Shown here piece after piece: positions 50,725-61,314 of a stretch of DNA of 64,000 nucleotides. Position numbers and translations under genes: made by a program. This DNA comes from Acidobacteriota bacterium (lineage in GTDB: Bacteria > Acidobacteriota > Blastocatellia > Pyrinomonadales > Pyrinomonadaceae), in NCBI GenBank assembly GCA_020199835.1, contig JAIVJV010000005.1, positions 92,746 through 156,745 of the forward strand. The letters are read 5' to 3'. Within the stretch, counting starts at the first letter, position 1. The number at the start of each line of letters is the position of its first letter. The notes beneath the pieces were generated by a model that saw only the letters and a list, made by a program, of their open reading frames with translations, searched no databases and had not been told where the DNA came from.

Positions 50725-53700
50725 ATGATTCACCGTCTCATCGAATTTAGCTTACGTAACCGCGGCCTAATTGTCGTGATTTATCTTGGCTTGGCGGCCG
50801 CTGGTTACTGGGCACTTCTACGCACTCCGATCGACGCGATTCCCGATCTGTCAGACAACCAGGTGATCGTCTTCACCGACTGGCCGGGACGATCGCCGCA
50901 GGAGGTCGAAGATCAGGTTACCTATCCACTGGTCACGAATCTTCAGGGTCTGCCCGGAGTGCGTGTCGTGCGCGCGAGTTCCGCGTTCAGCTTTTCGATG
51001 ATTAACGTCATCTTTGAAGACAACGTGGATCTTTATTGGGCGAGGACCCGAGTGCTGGAACGCCTGAATCTTGTCACCAAGCAATTGCCGGAAGGAGTCG
51101 TTCCGACGCTTGGACCGGACGCAACCGGTGTGGGCCAGATCTTTTGGTACACGCTCGAAGGCAACCGCATGAATCCACGGGATCTCAGGACACTACAAGA
51201 CTGGTACGTCCGTTATCAGTTGAATTCGGTTCCTGGTGTGGCAGAAGTCGCCAGTGTTGGCGGTTACGTGCAGCAGTACCAGGTCGACGTCGATCCAAAC
51301 AGGCTACGCGGCTATGGAATTCCTCTTTCAGTAGTAGTCGAAGCCGTCCAGCGGTCCAACAATAACGTCGGTGGAAATGTTGTTGAGCAAGGCGGGCAGT
51401 GGGCGGTGGTTCGGGGCGTTGGCCTAATCGAATCAACCGGAGATGTGGAGAACATCGTCGTCGGCGCGCAAAACGGTATTCCCATCTACGTGCGCAACGT
51501 TGCAGATGTAAAGCTCGGCAATGCCTTCCGCACAGGCGCCCTGGACAAGAATGGTAAAGAAGCGGTTGGTGGAGTAGTGATCGCGCGTTATGGCGTAAAC
51601 ACGCTGGAAGTCATCGAGGCTGTTAAGGAAAAGATCAAGGCACTCCAAGTGGGGCTGCCGCAGGGAGTGCAGATCGTTCCTTTTTACGACCGAACGCAGC
51701 TCATCAACCGCGCCACCTCAACTCTCAAAAGAGCATTGATTGAGGAGCTGATACTCGTTACGTTGGCCCACATTATATTTCTTGCTCACTTCCGTTCGAT
51801 CCTAATTGTCACCATTCCGCTCCCATTAGCAGTGTTACTTTCATTCCTCTTTATGAAGGTGATGGGCATCAGTTCAAACCTGATGTCACTCTCAGGAATC
51901 GCCATCGCAATTGGTGTGCTGGTTGACGCGGGAATTGTTGTGACAGAAAACGCCTTTCGTTTTCTAGAAAAACAGAAAGTGAATCCGAAAGATCGACGGC
52001 GAGTTTGGGAAACGGTACTCGATTCCACGAAGTTGGTCGGTCGGCCGGTCTTCTTCTCAATGGCCATCATCATACTGGCGTTCATTCCCGTATTTGCTCT
52101 GACGGGACAGGAAGGCAAGCTTTTTCACCCGCTCGCATTCACCAAAACATTTGCCATGGTCGGAGCGACGGTGATCGCAGTCACGCTTGTACCGGTGTTG
52201 TGCACGTTTTTATTGGGCGGTAAGTTCCACTCTGAACAATCAAATCCGGTAATGCGCTTTTTGCAAGCGCTTTACCGTCCCGCACTTCGGTTCGCTCTGA
52301 ATCACCGTGTGATCACGATTTCGATTGCGGCAATACTGTTCGTTGGCGCCCTAATCCTTACCCTCGGCATCGGCAAGGAATTCATGCCGCCTTTGAATGA
52401 GGGCGATTTGATGTACATGCCGGTGACTGACCCTGCGATCTCAATCGATGAGGCATTAAGAATCACGAGTATGCAGGATGAGATCCTCAAGAGCTTTCCG
52501 GAAGTTGAATGGGCGGTGGGCAAGTCAGGTCGTGCTGAGACTTCTACAGATCCGGCGCCAGTAAACATGAACGAGACAATTGTCCACTTGAAGTCACCCG
52601 AACAGTGGCGGCCGGGAATCACACGTGAGCAGCTCATCGCTGAAATGGATGAGAAATTGCGAATGCCTGGCGTCACGAATATCTGGACGCAGCCGATCAT
52701 CAATCGTATCGACATGCTGTCAACCGGCATCCGCTCACAAGTCGGCATCAAGATCTTCGGAAACGACTTAAAGATACTTGAAGAACTCTCACGAAAAGTA
52801 GCTGAAGTCGTGAAAAGTGTTCCGGGAGCAGTTGATGTTTATCCCGAACAGATCAGTGGTACGCCTTACGTTGACATAAAGATCGATCGGACCGCCGCGG
52901 CTCGTTACGGCATCGATGTGAGAATGATTCAGGATGCTATTGAAAAGGGAATTGGCGAAACCAACCTCACCGTCACTATCGAAGGAAGAAGACGATTTCC
53001 CGTTCGCGTGCGGTATGCGCCACAGTTCAGGAGCAGTCCTGAAGCCTTGGGCCAAATCCCTATTACTTCACCAAACGGTGAACCTATTCCGTTGGCCCAA
53101 CTCGCAAGTATTCAATCCGTCGAAGGCCCATCAATGATCTCGAGCGAAAATGGGCTCCTGCGAGGCACTGTTCTCTTGAACGTTCGTGGTCGTGACGTCG
53201 GAAGTTTTGTCGATCAAGCCAGAGTTGTCCTGGTACAACAGATACAACTACCGACCGGTTACTACATCGCCTGGAGCGGACAGTACGAAAACCAACAACG
53301 CGCGCGCCAACGGCTCCTGATCGTGATCCCGATCGTTCTCCTGGTGATATTCGGACTGCTTTACATCACGTATCACTCTGCTGTGGAGGCCGCGCACGTG
53401 CTGATGGCTGTGCCTTTCGCGCTCACGGGCGGGATCTATCTGCTCTGGTTGCTTGGTTATAACTTCTCGGTCGCGGTATGGGTTGGATTCATCGCCCTGT
53501 TTGGCACCGCCGTCCAGACGGGTGTCGTGATGGTTATCTATCTCAATGAAGCTGTCGAACGGAAGCGGCAAGAAATGGGGAGTCTCACAAAGGAATCGTT
53601 GAAGGAAGCTGTGATGGAAGGTGCGTTATTAAGACTCCGCCCAAAGGTGATGACTGTATCGACGGTGGTCGCCGGATTGCTGCCAATCATGTGGAGCACA

Positions 53701-53931
53701 AGTGCTGGTTCCGAGGTGTTGAAGCCGTTAGCAACACCAGTTCTGGGAGGAATGGTTTCAAGTCTGCTCCATGTATTGATTGTGACGCCGGCAATCTTCT
53801 ACTCGATTCGGGCGAGCGAGTTGAAGAAACATGGAGCCACTGGTTCGATGGCTGACGAGTCTTTGCATAAGGGAGGCGGAGCCAGTTGCACTGAAACGGA
53901 AGAGACGGAGCCGGCGCTCAAAGAAAGTTAA
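50725..53931 (+). CDS. cusA: CusA-type copper/silver RND efflux pump
   Basis: 1068 residues with the RND layout: TM1 near the start ([15 protein letters not shown]), two large periplasmic loops and 11 further helices. The proton-relay segment [19 protein letters not shown] has the Asp/Glu arrangement of heavy-metal RND pumps. [18 protein letters not shown] and [20 protein letters not shown] match CusA, including one Met of the metal-binding triad, favouring Cu(I)/Ag(I) over zinc. The tolC- and adaptor-type genes follow immediately. Confidence 0.93.
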   Translation: MIHRLIEFSLRNRGLIVVIYLGLAAAGYWALLRTPIDAIPDLSDNQVIVFTDWPGRSPQEVEDQVTYPLVTNLQGLPGVRVVRASSAFSFSMINVIFEDNVDLYWARTRVLERLNLVTKQLPEGVVPTLGPDATGVGQIFWYTLEGNRMNPRDLRTLQDWYVRYQLNSVPGVAEVASVGGYVQQYQVDVDPNRLRGYGIPLSVVVEAVQRSNNNVGGNVVEQGGQWAVVRGVGLIESTGDVENIVVGAQNGIPIYVRNVADVKLGNAFRTGALDKNGKEAVGGVVIARYGVNTLEVIEAVKEKIKALQVGLPQGVQIVPFYDRTQLINRATSTLKRALIEELILVTLAHIIFLAHFRSILIVTIPLPLAVLLSFLFMKVMGISSNLMSLSGIAIAIGVLVDAGIVVTENAFRFLEKQKVNPKDRRRVWETVLDSTKLVGRPVFFSMAIIILAFIPVFALTGQEGKLFHPLAFTKTFAMVGATVIAVTLVPVLCTFLLGGKFHSEQSNPVMRFLQALYRPALRFALNHRVITISIAAILFVGALILTLGIGKEFMPPLNEGDLMYMPVTDPAISIDEALRITSMQDEILKSFPEVEWAVGKSGRAETSTDPAPVNMNETIVHLKSPEQWRPGITREQLIAEMDEKLRMPGVTNIWTQPIINRIDMLSTGIRSQVGIKIFGNDLKILEELSRKVAEVVKSVPGAVDVYPEQISGTPYVDIKIDRTAAARYGIDVRMIQDAIEKGIGETNLTVTIEGRRRFPVRVRYAPQFRSSPEALGQIPITSPNGEPIPLAQLASIQSVEGPSMISSENGLLRGTVLLNVRGRDVGSFVDQARVVLVQQIQLPTGYYIAWSGQYENQQRARQRLLIVIPIVLLVIFGLLYITYHSAVEAAHVLMAVPFALTGGIYLLWLLGYNFSVAVWVGFIALFGTAVQTGVVMVIYLNEAVERKRQEMGSLTKESLKEAVMEGALLRLRPKVMTVSTVVAGLLPIMWSTSAGSEVLKPLATPVLGGMVSSLLHVLIVTPAIFYSIRASELKKHGATGSMADESLHKGGGASCTETEETEPALKES

Positions 53932-53940
53932 GGGTTACCA

Positions 53941-55290
53941 ATGCTAAAAGAAACGTTACTAACAGTGGGTGTCATCGTTGCACTGATCATGACTGGATCG
54001 AACGTCTTGGGTCAGGGCGCAGTTCAGATTACGAAACAACCATCAACAATTTCCCGCTATTTTGATCCGCAGAGTGGAATGACAGCCGAGGAAGCTGTGA
54101 CCTATGCGTTGTCACATAATGCTGATCTGCTGGCAGCGCGCAAAGAGATCGAAGCAGCCAGGGCGCTGGTGAGGCAGGCAGCCTTGCGCGCGAACCCGAT
54201 GCTGGACATCGAGCGCAAAGAACAACTCAATGGGACCGACAATGACACAATGGTCGGTGCGACTTTGCCGCTGGAACTCGGTGGCCGGCGTTCAGCGCGC
54301 ATACTTGTGGCGCAGCGCGAGCTTGAAATGAAAGAGCAGGTGTTCGCGGACCGCGAACGTCTTCTGGCTGCTGAAGTGAAGGCGAAGTTCGGTCAGGCTT
54401 TGGGAGAAATGCTGAAGCTCGCGTTCACTGAGAACTTGTTGACAACCACAGATCGAGGCTATCGCCTGGTCGCCGCTCGTGTCACTGAAGGTCGAACCGC
54501 GCCTCTGGAACAGAACATGGTCCTCGTAGAGGTAAACAGGATCCGATCATTGCGCGAGACGGGTGAAGGCAAAGTGCAGGTTGCGCTGCTCGAGTTGCGA
54601 AACTTAATCGGCATGGCGCCGGAGGAACCAGTGCGACTACGCGGCGATCTGAATCCTGATGTGGAACCACTGCCCGCCGTTGCGGTGGTAACGGAAGTTG
54701 CACTCAGAGAACGCGCGGATGTGCGAGCGGCGCGGGCAGTGGAAGCACTTGCGGAAGCGCAAATTGAGCAGGCACGAAGCACCGGCCGCTTCGATGCGAG
54801 CGTCAGTGCGAAATATGAATTGATGAACTTTGGTTTTCCACAAAAGGGCTTTGATGACGCGGGACGGCTTGTGCCGATCAATGGCCGGTTCCACTCGGTG
54901 GCAGTTGGAGTCAATCTCTACTTGCCCGTCCGTAATCGTAACCAGGGAGCAGTCGAAGCAGCAGTTGCCGAGAAGGAAGCAGCGACGAAGCGGCGCGAAT
55001 TTACTGAACTGACGGTTAGGCGAGAGATTGCCGCGAGCTTTGCGCGCTACGAGCAGTCGACGAGGGCGGCTGAGATTTATCGAGTCGGGGTCAGAGATCA
55101 GGCTAATGCAAATCTGTCAGTTGTGCGACAGACGTATGAGCTGGGCTCGAAGACGTTACTCGACTTCATTGCCGAGCAGCGACGTTTTATCGAAGTCGAG
55201 ACCGGCTTCATCGATTCGCTTCTTGACACATACCTTGCACGCGTCGAGATCGAGCGTGCGACAGCCTCTCCAAAATTAATAAACAGATGA
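53941..55290 (+). CDS. TolC/CusC-type outer-membrane efflux protein
   Basis: 449 residues with signal peptide (VGVIVALIMTGSNVLG). Two outer-membrane-efflux repeats of long helices and short strands are visible (MTAEEAVTYALSHNADLLAA at the start; VGVNLYLPVRNRNQGAVEAA in the second). Nine bases separate it from the pump and it overlaps the adaptor gene by four (ATGA). It forms the exit duct. Confidence 0.92.
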   Translation: MLKETLLTVGVIVALIMTGSNVLGQGAVQITKQPSTISRYFDPQSGMTAEEAVTYALSHNADLLAARKEIEAARALVRQAALRANPMLDIERKEQLNGTDNDTMVGATLPLELGGRRSARILVAQRELEMKEQVFADRERLLAAEVKAKFGQALGEMLKLAFTENLLTTTDRGYRLVAARVTEGRTAPLEQNMVLVEVNRIRSLRETGEGKVQVALLELRNLIGMAPEEPVRLRGDLNPDVEPLPAVAVVTEVALRERADVRAARAVEALAEAQIEQARSTGRFDASVSAKYELMNFGFPQKGFDDAGRLVPINGRFHSVAVGVNLYLPVRNRNQGAVEAAVAEKEAATKRREFTELTVRREIAASFARYEQSTRAAEIYRVGVRDQANANLSVVRQTYELGSKTLLDFIAEQRRFIEVETGFIDSLLDTYLARVEIERATASPKLINR

Positions 55291-56609
55291 GCGACAGCAC
55301 TGAACAAAAAGATCACGACACTGTTGTGAATGCAACGTCCGATGCTGAATCGCTTCCGAGCGTGAAGGCAAGGCGGCCCAATCGTGCGGCTATCGTTGTC
55401 GTCGTGGCCATGTTCGCAATCGCAGCGACAGGCATTATCGGTTGGATATTGCTGCGCTCACGTTCAGGTGGGGCAGGTCAACCTGTACCGACGCCTCGTA
55501 GCGTATCGGCGGAACAGTCGCCATCCCCAAACACAGCGGAACCAACCGTCACCGTTGCGCCGGAAGTAATCCAGCGAGCGGGTATTAAAATCGAGCTGGT
55601 TGGTGAGCAGCCCTCAACGGAGACTTCGACCTCAGCATCAACTACCGGAATAGTGCAGGCCAACGCCTACCGTGCGACTCCGGTTGTGTCCCTCGTTGGC
55701 GGGATTGTGCGAAGGGTGAATGCGGAGTTGGGCCAAAGCGTTGCCCGTGGACAAACGATGGCGGTTGTTTTCAGCGACGAACTGGCGCAAGCTCAATCGC
55801 GATATCTCACAGCACAGGCGGAGCTCGAAGAACATCATAAGCATCATGTCCGCACGATTCGGCTCGCCGAGATTGGAGCTGCGAGCAAAGAGGAGTTAGA
55901 GCAAGCAACTACCAAACTCAAATCTGCGGAATCAGAAGTAGCGTCGCAACGCCAGCGACTGTTGCTCTTGGGCCTTTCATCCCAGCGGATCAGTTCACTT
56001 CGATCTTCGGCGCAAGTCAGTTCAGAAGTTAGTCTGCCGGCGCCGGTTTCAGGCACTGTAATCGCCCGCTCGGCAAATCCTGGCGAAGTGATTCAGGCAG
56101 ACAAAGAGATCCTGAAAGTGGCGAACCTCTCGAGCGTTTGGGTGATCGGTCAGGTATACGAGAAGGATCTCGGACGTATAAGAGTCGGAAGCGGCGCGAG
56201 TATTACAACGGAAGCTTACCCAGGCAGGGTTTTTCGCGGACAGGTTAGTTATGTCGATCCTACGCTCGATCCGGCAACGCGAACAGCGCAAGTTCGTATT
56301 GAGTTAGCTAATCCAAGCCAGATATTAAAGATCGGAATGTACGTTAACGTGGCGTTTGCGACTCTAGGTGGAGCAGAATCGACGGTACCCGTCGTCCCGT
56401 CAAATGCAGTGCAGAACATAAACAATCAACAGGTGGTTTTTGTCGCAACGAGTAACGCTAATGTGTTTGCTATGCGTCCAGTCCGGTTGGGGCCGGAAAC
56501 GAATGGATTGTTTCCGGTGCTTGAGGGGTTAACAGTTGGAGAGCGTGTTGTTACTGAAGGCAGCTTTCTACTTCGAGCGGAGTGGTTGAAGTTGCATCCC
56601 AATCAGTAA
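55287..56609 (+). CDS. CusB-type RND periplasmic adaptor
   Basis: 440 residues. One transmembrane anchor at about 32-55 (AIVVVVAMFAIAATGIIGWI), then a membrane-fusion fold: RVNAELGQSVARGQTMAVVF (lipoyl half), a coiled coil (TKLKSAESEVASQRQRLLLL), VSLPAPVSGTVIARSANPGE (second half), and the beta-barrel. It overlaps the outer-membrane gene by four bases and completes the tripartite pump. No Met-rich N-terminal metal site is evident. Confidence 0.92.
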   Translation: MSDSTEQKDHDTVVNATSDAESLPSVKARRPNRAAIVVVVAMFAIAATGIIGWILLRSRSGGAGQPVPTPRSVSAEQSPSPNTAEPTVTVAPEVIQRAGIKIELVGEQPSTETSTSASTTGIVQANAYRATPVVSLVGGIVRRVNAELGQSVARGQTMAVVFSDELAQAQSRYLTAQAELEEHHKHHVRTIRLAEIGAASKEELEQATTKLKSAESEVASQRQRLLLLGLSSQRISSLRSSAQVSSEVSLPAPVSGTVIARSANPGEVIQADKEILKVANLSSVWVIGQVYEKDLGRIRVGSGASITTEAYPGRVFRGQVSYVDPTLDPATRTAQVRIELANPSQILKIGMYVNVAFATLGGAESTVPVVPSNAVQNINNQQVVFVATSNANVFAMRPVRLGPETNGLFPVLEGLTVGERVVTEGSFLLRAEWLKLHPNQ

Positions 56610-57295
56610 ATTGCATGAGCGTTGGTGGTGAGGAGAAACAATGGACAGACAGACATCTAACGTCGTGCTGTTAGTGCTCGCACGCGACTCACGCTGAGCA
56701 AAGTGATTGACAAGGGCCAGGAGGCTGGTGGTCACTTGAAGACATCTCACAGAACGCTTCTTTGAAGCGGCTTATTCCGACTGAAAAACAATACATTTTA
56801 CGGGGATATGGACCAGCTAGGAAAAGAGCGCATTTTTAGCGCAACTAAGAATGAGGCAACCCGATAACTCCTTTATCGACGCGACATAGCGGTGATTGCT
56901 CTACCGCTGAGCAACGGGCAGGGTTTTAATTAGTAAGCTGTCTAATAACATAGTGCTTTTATAAGCATTTAGCAAACTGGTAAGGCGTTGTCCCTGGAAT
57001 AGTTGACTCGGTTAGAATTGTTGGAACTTTCAAACAGAAGAGGAGAACCGCCGTGAACAAAACCGGGCTTAATTCCCGCAGCACCTAAATCAAGATCAGT
57101 GGTGATCAGTCTGCATCCGTCCATCCTCAATAAAGTGGACCAGCTCAGTTGAAACGATCTGGTGTTGGCTTCAACTCAGGTATGATGTAAATGAGGTAAT
57201 CCTTAGCTTGTCGCCACGTAATTCTATCACCCGTGCTGGCGGTTCTCGCAGCCGCTCGCGGATTAATCTTTATAGCACCTCGTTACGCCAGCCGC
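56610..57295. other. Gene-free region after the efflux operon
   Basis: About 690 bases with no supported gene. A minus-strand segment near 56885-56925 looks like a tRNA D-arm (GCTCAGCGGTAGAGC) but has no matching anticodon or T-arm. Confidence 0.5.
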
Positions 57296-57723
57296 GGGAA
57301 CCTAATATCCAATTTGTGTTCCAGCATCTTTCGCACCTTTGCGGTTGGAGAACGAAGTCCAAGTTACCCGCCACAGTTTAGTGAAGCCATAGTGCAAAGC
57401 GTACGCGGAAAGACCGCATTGACGAAGTACTGCGCATGGTCCACATGGCTCCTCACGGTCATAAAATACCCGAGCGAACTTTCCGGAGGCGAGCAACAGA
57501 GGGTCGCGATTGCGCGCGCGGTCATCTGGATTAGATCTCAAATCGAATCTGCTCGAAGAGGTCTCTGTCCTGCAACGACGCTGAAACTCACAACGCTGTA
57601 CGTAACTTAGTGGCGCGTTCACAGTTATTACTGCTGGATGAACCGCTATCCCATGATAAATCGGAGGCCATGACCGTCGCTGACAGCATTGTACAAATGA
57701 AAAATGGCCGGTTGATGAAATCG
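57296..57723 (+). pseudogene. Remnant of a LolD/MacB-type ABC transporter ATPase
   Basis: Pieces of one ATPase appear in successive frames: NIQFVFQHLSHLCGW (Q-loop), DEVLRMVHMAPHGHKI, ELSGGEQQRVAIARAV (signature motif), SQLLLLDEPLS (Walker B), and SIVQMKNGRLMK (end). Walker A is missing. At least three frame changes make it non-functional. No permease gene remains beside it. Confidence 0.75.
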
Positions 57724-57786
57724 TCGTGTCAGACGACTCGAAACGTAACGCTTGCGAAAAAAAACATTATCCCACCTTTGGCTTCC

Positions 57787-58482
57787 CTACGGGCGGTCGA
57801 AGATGCGTTCGAACTGCCGCCTGACCTTCTCGTAGCACTCGCACGCAGAGGTTTCCAACCTCTGGCGGTCAAGCACCGTCATCATTCCTCGCGTGTAGGT
57901 GATGAGTCGCGCTTCCTGCAGCGCGCCGGCAGTCGCCGAGACACTTTGGCGTGTCACGCCAAGCATCTGCGACATGAACTCCTGCGTGAGTGGGAACCTG
58001 TCCTCGTTAACGCGGTCGTGCATCATCAGTATCCAGCGGCACATCCGCCGCTCCGCCGTGTGGAGACGGTTGCAGGCCGCCGTCTGCGAAATCTGAGTCA
58101 CGAAAGCGTGCGTGTAGCGGTGCAGCAGCTCGTGCAGCGGGCCACCCCGTTCTATGACCTCGCTGACGAAATCTTCAGCGCGCATCCTCATCCCGGTGCC
58201 CGGAGCCTGGGCGAACGCTTTCGCCGTTGTAGTCGTCTCCCTGAGAAACAGGGGCGTGCCGACCATCCCCTCGTTGCCGATGGTGGCGACTTCGACCGCC
58301 GAGCCGTCCGCCATCTCGACTATGTCTGACGCGACGAAGTCATGCGGGAACCAGACGTAAGGGATCGGCGTCCCGGGCTGCATCAGGAGTTGTTTAAACT
58401 CTACCCTGACTGGCTCAAGGAAAAGCCTAAGCCGTTGGTTTTCTTCCTTAGGTAGTGCGGCTAACAGCCGATTCTCGCTCAT
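57787..58482 (-). CDS. Crp/Fnr-family transcriptional regulator
   Basis: 231 residues from the ATG at 58482 with AGGAGAGG upstream. A cNMP-like domain (PYVWFPHDFVASDIVEMADG, IGNEGMVGTPLFL) and a C-terminal winged helix (QEFMSQMLGVTRQSVSATAG) are present. The barrel lacks the ligand-binding Arg block of CRP, as in many soil-bacterial relatives. It is similar in type to the regulator at 60523. Confidence 0.85.
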   Translation of the reverse strand: MSENRLLAALPKEENQRLRLFLEPVRVEFKQLLMQPGTPIPYVWFPHDFVASDIVEMADGSAVEVATIGNEGMVGTPLFLRETTTTAKAFAQAPGTGMRMRAEDFVSEVIERGGPLHELLHRYTHAFVTQISQTAACNRLHTAERRMCRWILMMHDRVNEDRFPLTQEFMSQMLGVTRQSVSATAGALQEARLITYTRGMMTVLDRQRLETSACECYEKVRRQFERIFDRP

Positions 58483-58566
58483 CACCACCCTCTCCTCTTA
58501 GGACTCTGGCTTCTATTGCGCAGTCGCTCAGCATAAACACGCGCTTGGTCTCACCCCCGCCGCTAG

Positions 58567-58881
58567 TCACTCCTGCCCATTAAAGCATTCATCGATGATG
58601 CGGCTGTAAAGGAACTCCGGGTGCATGTGCTCCTCGAGCGTCTGCGCCAGCGCAAAACCGTTATCATCGCCCAGCTCAGAAGCCTGCGCTTTCGGGTCTA
58701 GCTCCAAGTGCCGGCACACGCACAGGAATAAAGCTCTTAACAGGAGGCCGGTGCTCTCCGACTCGTTGAGCGGCCCGGCTCCGCCCCCGCCGTCCGGCAT
58801 GCTTGGTAAAATGGCGGAAGCCCGCGCCGCCACCTCCTCGCACAACGTCTTGAACTCCTGCTCGTTGATCGTCCTCTTCAT
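58567..58881 (-). CDS. Small protein of unknown function
   Basis: 104 residues from the ATG at 58881; the longer start at 59058 would add an Arg/Pro-rich stretch without family look. The protein is helical and acidic, with NEQEFKTLCEEVAARASAIL and HMHPEFLYSRIIDECFNGQE. It lies 85 bases upstream of the Crp gene on the same strand. No family is recognised. Confidence 0.55.
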   Translation of the reverse strand: MKRTINEQEFKTLCEEVAARASAILPSMPDGGGGAGPLNESESTGLLLRALFLCVCRHLELDPKAQASELGDDNGFALAQTLEEHMHPEFLYSRIIDECFNGQE

Positions 58882-59137
58882 CGCCTTCGGCGGTCCCGGG
58901 CCTCGAAATCTTTCGGACTCACGTGGGGCTCCATTTCTTGGCCTCGAAGCCCACGGACAACTGTAGTGACTATGACAGAGATACACAACCCGCAAATTTA
59001 GTGGAACAGGCGTAAGAATACCGCTGTTTGCCTGAAACATAGCGGGGTCGAACAGCAAAAGTCTGTAACGCTATGAACGTTATGTCAAGTTGTTGACATA
59101 AATCGAAATCATATGTAAAGTATCCGACATACCACGT

Positions 59138-59524
59138 ATGTCTGACCTTCGCCCACATTCCAATTCGTTAGTTGAGAGCAGCGCAGTGTCGGGACCAACT
59201 CTTACCATTTGGCAGAGGCGTCGGGCTGAAGCATCGCCTTCGGCCACGATCCCAAATGGGCGGCCCGCCGGTGAGGATGTAGAGAGTTTGTATTGCAGGG
59301 CCTGTGAGATTCGGCGGATCTGCCAGGAGCAGAGGCGTCTGGCGGCCGCGCAACGGGAGAGCCTTGTACTAACTATTCGGAGGATGAAGCAGACGCGCCG
59401 CGCCTTGGCGATGCAGATGTCAGAGATAACAGAAGTGCAGGCCCATCTCGAAGAGACGAACTACCGGTTGTCTCTTCTGCGAGGGCTAAAAAATTATGAC
59501 GGTTCGGCTAATCGAAGGGGATAA
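59138..59524 (+). CDS. Small coiled-coil protein of unknown function
   Basis: 128 residues. A Cys-containing segment (LYCRACEIRRICQEQRRLAA) is followed by a predicted coiled coil to the end (MSEITEVQAHLEETNYRLSL). It may be a partner of the regulators around it. No family is recognised and no strong ribosome-binding site is seen. Confidence 0.45.
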   Translation: MSDLRPHSNSLVESSAVSGPTLTIWQRRRAEASPSATIPNGRPAGEDVESLYCRACEIRRICQEQRRLAAAQRESLVLTIRRMKQTRRALAMQMSEITEVQAHLEETNYRLSLLRGLKNYDGSANRRG

Positions 59525-59934
59525 TGAAGATTCCCCAAGGAAGCAGTCCTGTCCGGGAAATTCACCTCGTCACTTCGTCCGTGCGTAAACGATACTTGCG
59601 GTCGATTCGGCACGGGTCGCGTGAGCCGGCCACTCGATCAACGGCAGTATGATCAGGAACCAGCGGGAGCGTTCCTGTCGGCAGTGAAAGCACGGAATCA
59701 AGCGACGAGTGCCGTTGCGAGCGGAGATTGGGGAAGATTAGTAACAGCCGCCGCCGGTTCAAGACCGAGGCTCGGCGCGAAACGGCGCGACGTGGGTGTC
59801 GCTGAGGGTGAGGGTGCCGGACTAGTTATGGCTGAGGATGAGGTGTCATTGACACACCCAAGCTACCCCGATGGTGGCACGTCGCCTGGCGGAACTCTCA
59901 ATACAGAAGAGTTGCGCCGCCGCCGGTCGGCCTG
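59525..59934. other. Stretch without a supported gene
   Basis: Open frames here are Arg-rich and lack ribosome-binding sites. It leads into the broken GAF-domain gene. Confidence 0.4.
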
Positions 59935-60545
59935 CCCGATTACGAGGCGGAGAACCGCGCCCTCGCACATTTAGCCGAGGTGATGGCTGAATCACCTGGA
60001 GACTTACTCCAGAGGCTGGTCGACACGGCGCTCCGACTATGCAGCGCCGACGCAACTGGAGTCGGCATTCTCGAACTGGATTGTGACTCGGGCGCCAGCG
60101 GGGCAGTACGCTCACAACATCAATGGCACGATCGCCCGGGAGGCGAGGCCGGGCGGGACGGTGCTCGACTGCGACTCCGTCCTCCTCTTCGACCAACCTT
60201 GCGCGCCACTTTCGAGATCTAGTCGGCTTCGAGACAACGATTTACGAGAACCTGCTGGTGAGGTTGCACTCCGAAGGCAAGCCGGTCGGCACGGTTTGGC
60301 GGATAGCGCACACTCCGGAGCGCAAGTTCGACGCAGAGGACGCGCGGCTGCTCACGGGGCTGTCACGGTTCGCCTCCGCCGCCTACCAGTTGATCCGCGC
60401 CCTCGGAGCCGAGCGAACTGGACGAGAGGAGTTGGCGCGGGCTGGTGCGGGAGCGGACCTCATCCACATCGGACGAGGAGGAAACACTCACAAGAAAACC
60501 CAGAAGTTCAGAGGTGACGGTGATGAAAGAGATGTTGACCAATAA
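59935..60545 (+). pseudogene. GAF-domain sensor protein split over three frames
   Basis: Frame one gives LPDYEAENRALAHLAEVM and LCSADATGVGILELD; frame two gives QYAHNINGTIAREARPGG and LDCDSVLLFDQP; frame three gives IYENLLVRLHSEGKPVGTVW and AHTPERKFDAEDARLLTGLS. Joined, they form one GAF domain of the kind found at the N-terminus of soil-bacterial histidine kinases. Two indels separate them. It overlaps the Crp gene start by 23 bases. Confidence 0.68.
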
Positions 60546-61221
60546 GATACTTACCGGGCTGCCCGAGGCAGAGTTCGCGCGTTTTATGACCCTTCTGCAG
60601 CCTGTCTCCCTCTCGGCCGGAGAGCGTCTCTTGGAAGCCGGAGAGACAGTGCGGTTCATTTACTTCCCGGAAAGTTGCGTTCTTTCGTGCCAGGCCGACA
60701 TGCAAGATGGGAGATCCGCAGAGGTAGCAATGATTGGATTTGAAGGCATGGCGAGCATTACGGCACTAGGTAGAACCAGCCCGGCGGCACACTCTCTGAA
60801 TGTCTCAGTCTCCGGGAGCGCACTCAGGTTGAGCACGGACGATTTTAAGCGGCAGGTAATGCGCGGCGACGGTGTCCAACAGTCCTTATTAGCTTATGCG
60901 AGCGAGTATATCACGCAAATCTCGCAACGTTCCGCTTGCGCCGTTTTCCACATTGTGGAGCAGCGGTTTGCCGTCTGGCTGCTGCTCCTTATGGACCGCA
61001 TGGAGGAGGATGTGATTTACCTAACTCAGGAGCAAATCGCACAGCACCTCGGCGTGCGCCGGGCTGGCGTGACGGTCGTGGCTGGGGCCATGCAGGCTGC
61101 GGGAGCGATCGCTTACAGGCGCGGCAATTTGTGCGTCACTGACCGGCGAATGGTCGAGGCCATGGCCTGCGAATGCTATGGCGCGCTGTCCGTAAGCCGT
61201 CACCAAACCAGGGATATGTGA
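60523..61221 (+). CDS. Crp/Fnr-family transcriptional regulator
   Basis: 232 residues from the ATG at 60523. cNMP-like barrel (VRFIYFPESCVLSCQADMQD, IGFEGMASITALG) and winged helix (LTQEQIAQHLGVRRAGVTVV). The effector site is not conserved with CRP. Upstream lies the broken GAF gene, downstream a lone receiver protein, so a small signalling group is likely. Confidence 0.87.
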   Translation: MKEMLTNKILTGLPEAEFARFMTLLQPVSLSAGERLLEAGETVRFIYFPESCVLSCQADMQDGRSAEVAMIGFEGMASITALGRTSPAAHSLNVSVSGSALRLSTDDFKRQVMRGDGVQQSLLAYASEYITQISQRSACAVFHIVEQRFAVWLLLLMDRMEEDVIYLTQEQIAQHLGVRRAGVTVVAGAMQAAGAIAYRRGNLCVTDRRMVEAMACECYGALSVSRHQTRDM

Positions 61222-61314
61222 TTGCAAGCCAGTACGGCAAGGGACAGACCGGAAAACCTCAACCTGATAAAAGGCTCGAAGGCTTCGAGCGGCAGTCGTC
61301 GAGGAAGGGTTTAA

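Noticed and set aside
56880..56926. tRNA-like D-arm (GCTCAGCGGTAGAGC) on the minus strand
   Set aside because: No matching acceptor, anticodon stem or T-loop follows, so at most it is a 5' tRNA fragment.
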